The notes under the pieces were generated by a model. That model searched no databases. It was not told the DNA's origin and saw nothing but the letters and a program-made list of their open reading frames with translations. This document shows, in pieces, positions 60,640-64,000 of a stretch of 64,000 nt of DNA; within the stretch, counting starts at the first letter, position 1; each line of letters starts with the position of its first letter. Source of the DNA: Rudanella lutea DSM 19387 (GTDB taxonomy: Bacteria; Bacteroidota; Bacteroidia; Cytophagales; Spirosomataceae); assembly GCF_000383955.1 (NCBI RefSeq), contig NZ_KB913013.1, positions 2,772,694-2,836,693 of the forward strand, given 5' to 3'. A program made the translations under genes and the position numbers.

Positions 60640-61671
60640 ATGGATTCACCGATACCCCCTAAAACCGTATTCATAACCGGTGCTACCGGCTTTATAGGGT
60701 CACATATAACCCGGCGCTACCTGGCAGCCGGCTACCGGGTCGAAGCACTCACCCGCTCGGTGGGGCACACGGGCTTACTCGCCGATGTGGCCGATCAGAT
60801 TCGCTGGCACGAGGGCGATGTCCTCGATATTCCTTCGCTCGAAGCCGCCCTGCATGCCAAACGCGACACCCCCACCCTCGACGTGATTCACGCGGCCGCC
60901 CTGGTTTCGTTTATTCCGAAAGACCGGGCGCGTATGGATCAGGTCAATGTGGAGGGCACCGCCAACGTGGTCAATGTATGCCTGAAAGCGGATGTTCGGA
61001 AGCTGGGCTACCTGAGTTCGGTAGCCGCCCTGGGCCGCCCGGCGAGCAAAACCCGCACCACCGAGCCGATCGGGATTGATGAGAGCCAGAAATGGGAAGA
61101 GTCGCCTAATAACTCGGCCTACGCCAAGAGCAAGTACCGGGCCGAGCTGGAAGTATGGCGGGGCGTAGCCGAGGGGCTCCCCACCGTGATGGTGAACCCG
61201 AGTATTGTGCTGGGCGAGGGCGACTGGAACCGGAGCAGCGTACAGCTTTTCAAATACGTCAACGACGAAAAACCGTTTTATCCGGCCGGATTGGTCAACT
61301 ATGTCGACGTACTCGACGTAGCTGAAGCCCTTTTCCAGCTCATGGAGGCCGATTCGCTCACCGAAGACCGGTTTATTCTGAACGCGGGCACGATTCCCTA
61401 CCGCGAATTGTTAGAACAGATGGCGGCAGCCCTCAACAAACGCCCACCCCGGATTCGCATAGCGCCTGTACTGACGCAGTTGCTCTGGCCGCTGGAAAGT
61501 ATCCGCGCCCGACTGACGGGCAAAGCCCCGCTCATCACCCGCGAAACAGCACGGTCGGCCAGTTCGTGGTATGCGTTTGATGGACAGAAAATCACCCAGA
61601 CAATTGATTTTCAATACCGCCCTCTTTCAGAAACCCTGACACGCGCGGCCCGAGCTTTCACCGGGCTGTAA
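60640..61671 (+). CDS. NAD-dependent epimerase/dehydratase (extended SDR)
   Basis: The protein has 343 residues from MDSPIPPKTVFITGATGFIG; the 22 upstream in-frame residues do not fit. GATGFIGSHI binds NAD(P), LDVIHAAALVSF follows, and the catalytic set is SSVAALG with YAKSKYRAELE (YxxxK). It resembles dihydroflavonol-4-reductase-like and sugar-nucleotide epimerases; the substrate is uncertain. It is transcribed divergently from metG and stands alone. Confidence 0.9.
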   Translation: MDSPIPPKTVFITGATGFIGSHITRRYLAAGYRVEALTRSVGHTGLLADVADQIRWHEGDVLDIPSLEAALHAKRDTPTLDVIHAAALVSFIPKDRARMDQVNVEGTANVVNVCLKADVRKLGYLSSVAALGRPASKTRTTEPIGIDESQKWEESPNNSAYAKSKYRAELEVWRGVAEGLPTVMVNPSIVLGEGDWNRSSVQLFKYVNDEKPFYPAGLVNYVDVLDVAEALFQLMEADSLTEDRFILNAGTIPYRELLEQMAAALNKRPPRIRIAPVLTQLLWPLESIRARLTGKAPLITRETARSASSWYAFDGQKITQTIDFQYRPLSETLTRAARAFTGL

Positions 61672-61688
61672 TTTTTTAATTCCGGGCG

Positions 61689-61718
61689 TTGCAGATTCTG
61701 ATTTTGTACTTATATTTC
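61689..61718 (+). promoter_or_regulatory. Candidate promoter of the TPR gene
   Basis: TTG at 61689-61691, a 19-nt spacer and TATATTTC at 61711-61718 (one mismatch to TAnnTTTG), 71 nt before the ATG. Confidence 0.4.
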
Positions 61719-61789
61719 TTACAGTTTGGGATAGCTCGCGCTTCTGGTGCGGCCCCTATCCCCTGAACATAACCCATTGAGGACTCAAC

Positions 61790-63193
61790 ATGGAGCAAGA
61801 GTTTGAAGAAAGAGAAGGTGATATAAATGATTCTCTCCGGCGGTTTGAGGCCATGCTGGTTAAGCAGGAGCGTCAATTTTTTGACCTTGACGTCTATGAG
61901 CGATTCGTTGAGCACTACCTGGGTGAGGGCGACCTCGAAAAAGCGTTCCAAGCCGCCGAAGCCGGCCTCGAAAACTTCCCCTACGCCCTGGAGCTGATGC
62001 TCGACAAGGCGCAGATTCTGGCCAATTTCAGCCGATTTGATGAGTCGCTCGAACTGCTCGAACGGGCGGGGCTCTTTAACCCCGGCGACCTCGACGTGCA
62101 GTACATGCAGGGAACGGTACTGAACATGGCCGGGCGGTTTGAGGAATCGGTGCAGGTGTTGGAAGACATGCTCGACAACACCGACGACAAAGACGATATC
62201 TATTTCCAGATTGGTCAGAGCTATCAGAACTGGGGCAAATACGACGAAGCCATCAACTGCTACAAAAAGGCCATTGACCTCAACATGGCCAACGAGAACG
62301 CACTGTACGAGCTGTCGTTTTGCTTCGACGTAACGGGTGAGCTTGAGGCCAGCCTGCCGTACTACAAAGGTCTAATCGACAAAGACCCGTATTCGTACCA
62401 TGCGTGGTACAATCTGGGCATTACGTATAGCAAGCTGACCCGGTTTGAGGAAGCCGCCGAAGCGTACGAGTACGCAACGATCATTAAGGACGATTTTGCC
62501 TCGGCGCACTTCAATCTGGGGAATACGTACATGAACCTGGGGCAGTTTGAAAAGGCCGAAGGTTGCTACCGGACTACCCTGCTGCACGAAGAACCAACCG
62601 CTGATACCTACTGCCACCTGGGGGCCAGTCTGGAAAAGCAGGATCGCCTGCCCGAAGCCATTCGGGAGTACCGCGAGGCTGTTCGGCTCGATAACATGTG
62701 GGACGAAGCCTGGTACGGTATCGGGGTTTGTTTGAGCGAATCGGGCAAGTGGTACGAAGCCCTTCCCTTTCTGCAAAAAGCCATCAAGCTCAACGACAAC
62801 AACGCCGAGTATTACCTTGCGCTGGCCGAAACGGAGTATAAAATCGGCAATGTGGTATCAAGCGTAGAAGCCTTCGAAAAGGCGGCCTCGGTCGACCCGT
62901 CGAACCCCGATGTGTACCTGGTCTGGTCGCTGGTGCCGTTTGATCAGGGCAACTTCGACAAAGCCAACGACATTATTCAGCTGGGCCTGGAGGAGTTACC
63001 CAAAGAAGCTGACTTGTACTACCGCTCAGCAGTATATCTGATCCATGCAGGCATGTACCGCGAAGCCCTGATACAGCTCGAAGCGGCCCTTACCCTCGAC
63101 TACAACGGCCATCTGCAACTCTTTGAGTTTTTCCCGGAGCTGGAAAAGCAAAAAGCTCTGTACAAAATCATTCAGCAATATAAAGCTGAATAA
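61790..63193 (+). CDS. Tetratricopeptide-repeat protein
   Basis: The protein has 467 residues made almost entirely of TPR helices, about 11-12 repeats. Examples are DIYFQIGQSYQNWGKYDEAI, YHAWYNLGITYSKLTRFEEA and FASAHFNLGNTYMNLGQFEK. No signal peptide or enzymatic domain is seen, so it is a cytoplasmic scaffold for protein contacts. The repeat register is regular and the acidic N-terminus (MEQEFEEREGDINDSL) is distinctive. It ends before an intrinsic terminator and precedes a TonB-dependent receptor gene. Confidence 0.93.
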   Translation: MEQEFEEREGDINDSLRRFEAMLVKQERQFFDLDVYERFVEHYLGEGDLEKAFQAAEAGLENFPYALELMLDKAQILANFSRFDESLELLERAGLFNPGDLDVQYMQGTVLNMAGRFEESVQVLEDMLDNTDDKDDIYFQIGQSYQNWGKYDEAINCYKKAIDLNMANENALYELSFCFDVTGELEASLPYYKGLIDKDPYSYHAWYNLGITYSKLTRFEEAAEAYEYATIIKDDFASAHFNLGNTYMNLGQFEKAEGCYRTTLLHEEPTADTYCHLGASLEKQDRLPEAIREYREAVRLDNMWDEAWYGIGVCLSESGKWYEALPFLQKAIKLNDNNAEYYLALAETEYKIGNVVSSVEAFEKAASVDPSNPDVYLVWSLVPFDQGNFDKANDIIQLGLEELPKEADLYYRSAVYLIHAGMYREALIQLEAALTLDYNGHLQLFEFFPELEKQKALYKIIQQYKAE

Positions 63194-63250
63194 CAGAGTA
63201 ATACCGGTACTCCGCGCAAAAAGTAAGTGGTGAGTAATTTTTAAAAGCAT

Positions 63251-63294
63251 AACCCGATTCAAACCGTATGGGCTGAATCGGGTTATTTATTTTA
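63251..63294 (+). terminator. Intrinsic terminator after the TPR gene
   Basis: An 11-bp perfect stem (63251-63261 with 63274-63284), a 12-nt loop and the T-rich tail ATTTATTTTA lie 57 nt after the TPR stop codon. Confidence 0.85.
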
Positions 63295-63352
63295 CGGCAT
63301 ATGTCTGCATCTACGTAGACATTTCGTCGTGATCAGTAAAGTTTTCAAAATT

Positions 63353-63360
63353 TAATTTTG
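63353..63360 (+). promoter_or_regulatory. Candidate -7 box of the TonB-dependent receptor gene
   Basis: TAATTTTG matches TAnnTTTG exactly. It lies only 15 nt before the ATG at 63376, which would give a very short leader; if the ATG at 63394 is used the leader is more normal. A small dyad (ATGTCT at 63301-63306, AGACAT at 63317-63322) lies upstream. Confidence 0.4.
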
Positions 63361-63375
63361 TCAACCAACTAACCT

Positions 63376-64000
63376 ATGCGCAAGTTCTATACAATGAAGC
63401 GGCTCACTTTAACCGCTTCGCTACTGCTATTGACAGTGGCAACCTCATTTGCCCAGCGAATTAGCGGGCGCGTCACCGATGCCCGCACCAAAGAGGCCCT
63501 GGCTGGTGTCACGGTGCTGGCTACCGGTACCACACAGGGTGCCACTACCGACGGAAGCGGTTCTTACTCGTTACCCCTGAAAGCAGCCGGTACCTATACG
63601 ATTCGGTTTAGCGCGATCGGCTCCGAAACCCGTGAATCAAAAGTAACGGTAGGCGCTGGTGAGTCGGTCGTGTTGAACGTCGAACTAACCGAGTCAAATG
63701 CAAGCCTCAGCGAAGTAGTGGTGGTGGGCTCGCGCTCAACGCAGGTACGCACGAGCGTTGAAACCGTTGCCCCGGTCGATGTGATCCAATCGCGCGACCT
63801 GGCCGCCACCGGGCAGGTTGAACCAACCCAGCAGCTGAACTTTGTGGCGCCTTCATTCAATTCGTCGCGTCAGACCGTAGCCGACGGAACCGACCACATC
63901 GACCCTGCCACCATTCGCGGCCTTGGCCCCGATCAGGTGCTGGTGCTACTCAACGGCAAGCGTCGGCACAATCAGGCACTGGTCAACGTCAACGGAACCA
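63376..64000 (+). CDS. TonB-dependent receptor, N-terminal part (runs off window)
   Basis: About 208 residues are visible and the frame is open at the right edge. The start is MRKFYTMKRLTLTASLLLL; the second Met (63394) could also be the start. A signal peptide ends at TSFAQ. A carboxypeptidase-regulatory-like domain follows (ISGRVTDARTKEALAGVTVL, then ATTDGSGSYSLPL), then the TonB-box region SLSEVVVVGSRS and the start of the plug domain with PATIRGLGPDQVLVLLNGKR. It imports a siderophore, vitamin or glycan through the outer membrane; the substrate cannot be told from this part. Confidence 0.93.
   Translation, partial: MRKFYTMKRLTLTASLLLLTVATSFAQRISGRVTDARTKEALAGVTVLATGTTQGATTDGSGSYSLPLKAAGTYTIRFSAIGSETRESKVTVGAGESVVLNVELTESNASLSEVVVVGSRSTQVRTSVETVAPVDVIQSRDLAATGQVEPTQQLNFVAPSFNSSRQTVADGTDHIDPATIRGLGPDQVLVLLNGKRRHNQALVNVNGT

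Noticed and set aside
1-64000. tRNA, rRNA, insertion sequence, prophage or origin
   Set aside because: No matching gene, conserved RNA sequence or transposase/integrase reading frame was seen on either strand.

Overview
The window looks like one contiguous stretch of chromosome from a Bacteroidota bacterium, probably order Cytophagales (a Spirosoma-like relative). This is an inference from family composition: a gliding-motility/type IX secretion C-terminal domain protein, a TonB-dependent receptor, DUF2851 and DUF547 proteins, Bacteroidota-type release factor 1 and PdxJ, and several TAnnTTTG-like -7 promoter boxes. I found no rRNA, tRNA, CRISPR array, transposase or phage gene.

Positions 1-16.0 kb hold housekeeping and stress genes: a LemA/TPM pair, a DASH-type cryptochrome, a DUF547 protein, two dehydrogenase-like proteins, prfA, a Uma2 nuclease, mnmH, pdxJ, a spore-photoproduct-lyase-like radical SAM enzyme, DoxX, DUF2851 and DUF5009 proteins and a secreted thioredoxin. 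This part also carries an unusual set of intergenic elements. They are degenerate tandem arrays of 7-8 nt units, four of them arranged as large inverted repeats placed at stop codons, plus three single arms.

Positions 16.0-58.0 kb are a large surface-polysaccharide region. It contains two initiating sugar-phosphate transferases, PglD/PglE-like amino-sugar enzymes, at least eight glycosyltransferases, an AsnB-type amidotransferase, two O-antigen ligase/polymerase-like membrane proteins, one flippase, a TolC-like protein, a Wzc-like chain-length protein with a degenerate kinase domain, a glycoside-hydrolase-like protein and a T9SS cargo protein. A cyclophilin gene and an ABC transporter gene interrupt it at 24.0-26.3 kb.

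In the middle (30.9-42.8 kb) is a two-gene nonribosomal peptide/polyketide hybrid. Its order is A-PCP-KS-AT-PCP-aminotransferase, then C-A(with inserted methyltransferase)-PCP-thioesterase, closed by a strong terminator. The Sfp-type phosphopantetheinyl transferase it needs lies 4.7 kb downstream and overlaps a glycosyltransferase gene by four bases. Reading the domains in order predicts a very small product: a loaded amino acid (code close to proline), one malonyl extension, transamination of the beta-keto group, condensation with a second and probably N-methylated amino acid, then release. Its placement among sugar genes makes it the strongest candidate here for an undescribed system.

At 56.2-58.0 kb the right-hand polysaccharide operon starts with a response-regulator protein whose phospho-acceptor Asp is Glu. 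It is followed by a glycosyl-1-phosphate transferase fused to a receiver-like domain. Positions 58.3-64 kb return to core genes: metG, a sugar-nucleotide-epimerase-like protein, a large TPR protein and the start of a TonB-dependent receptor.
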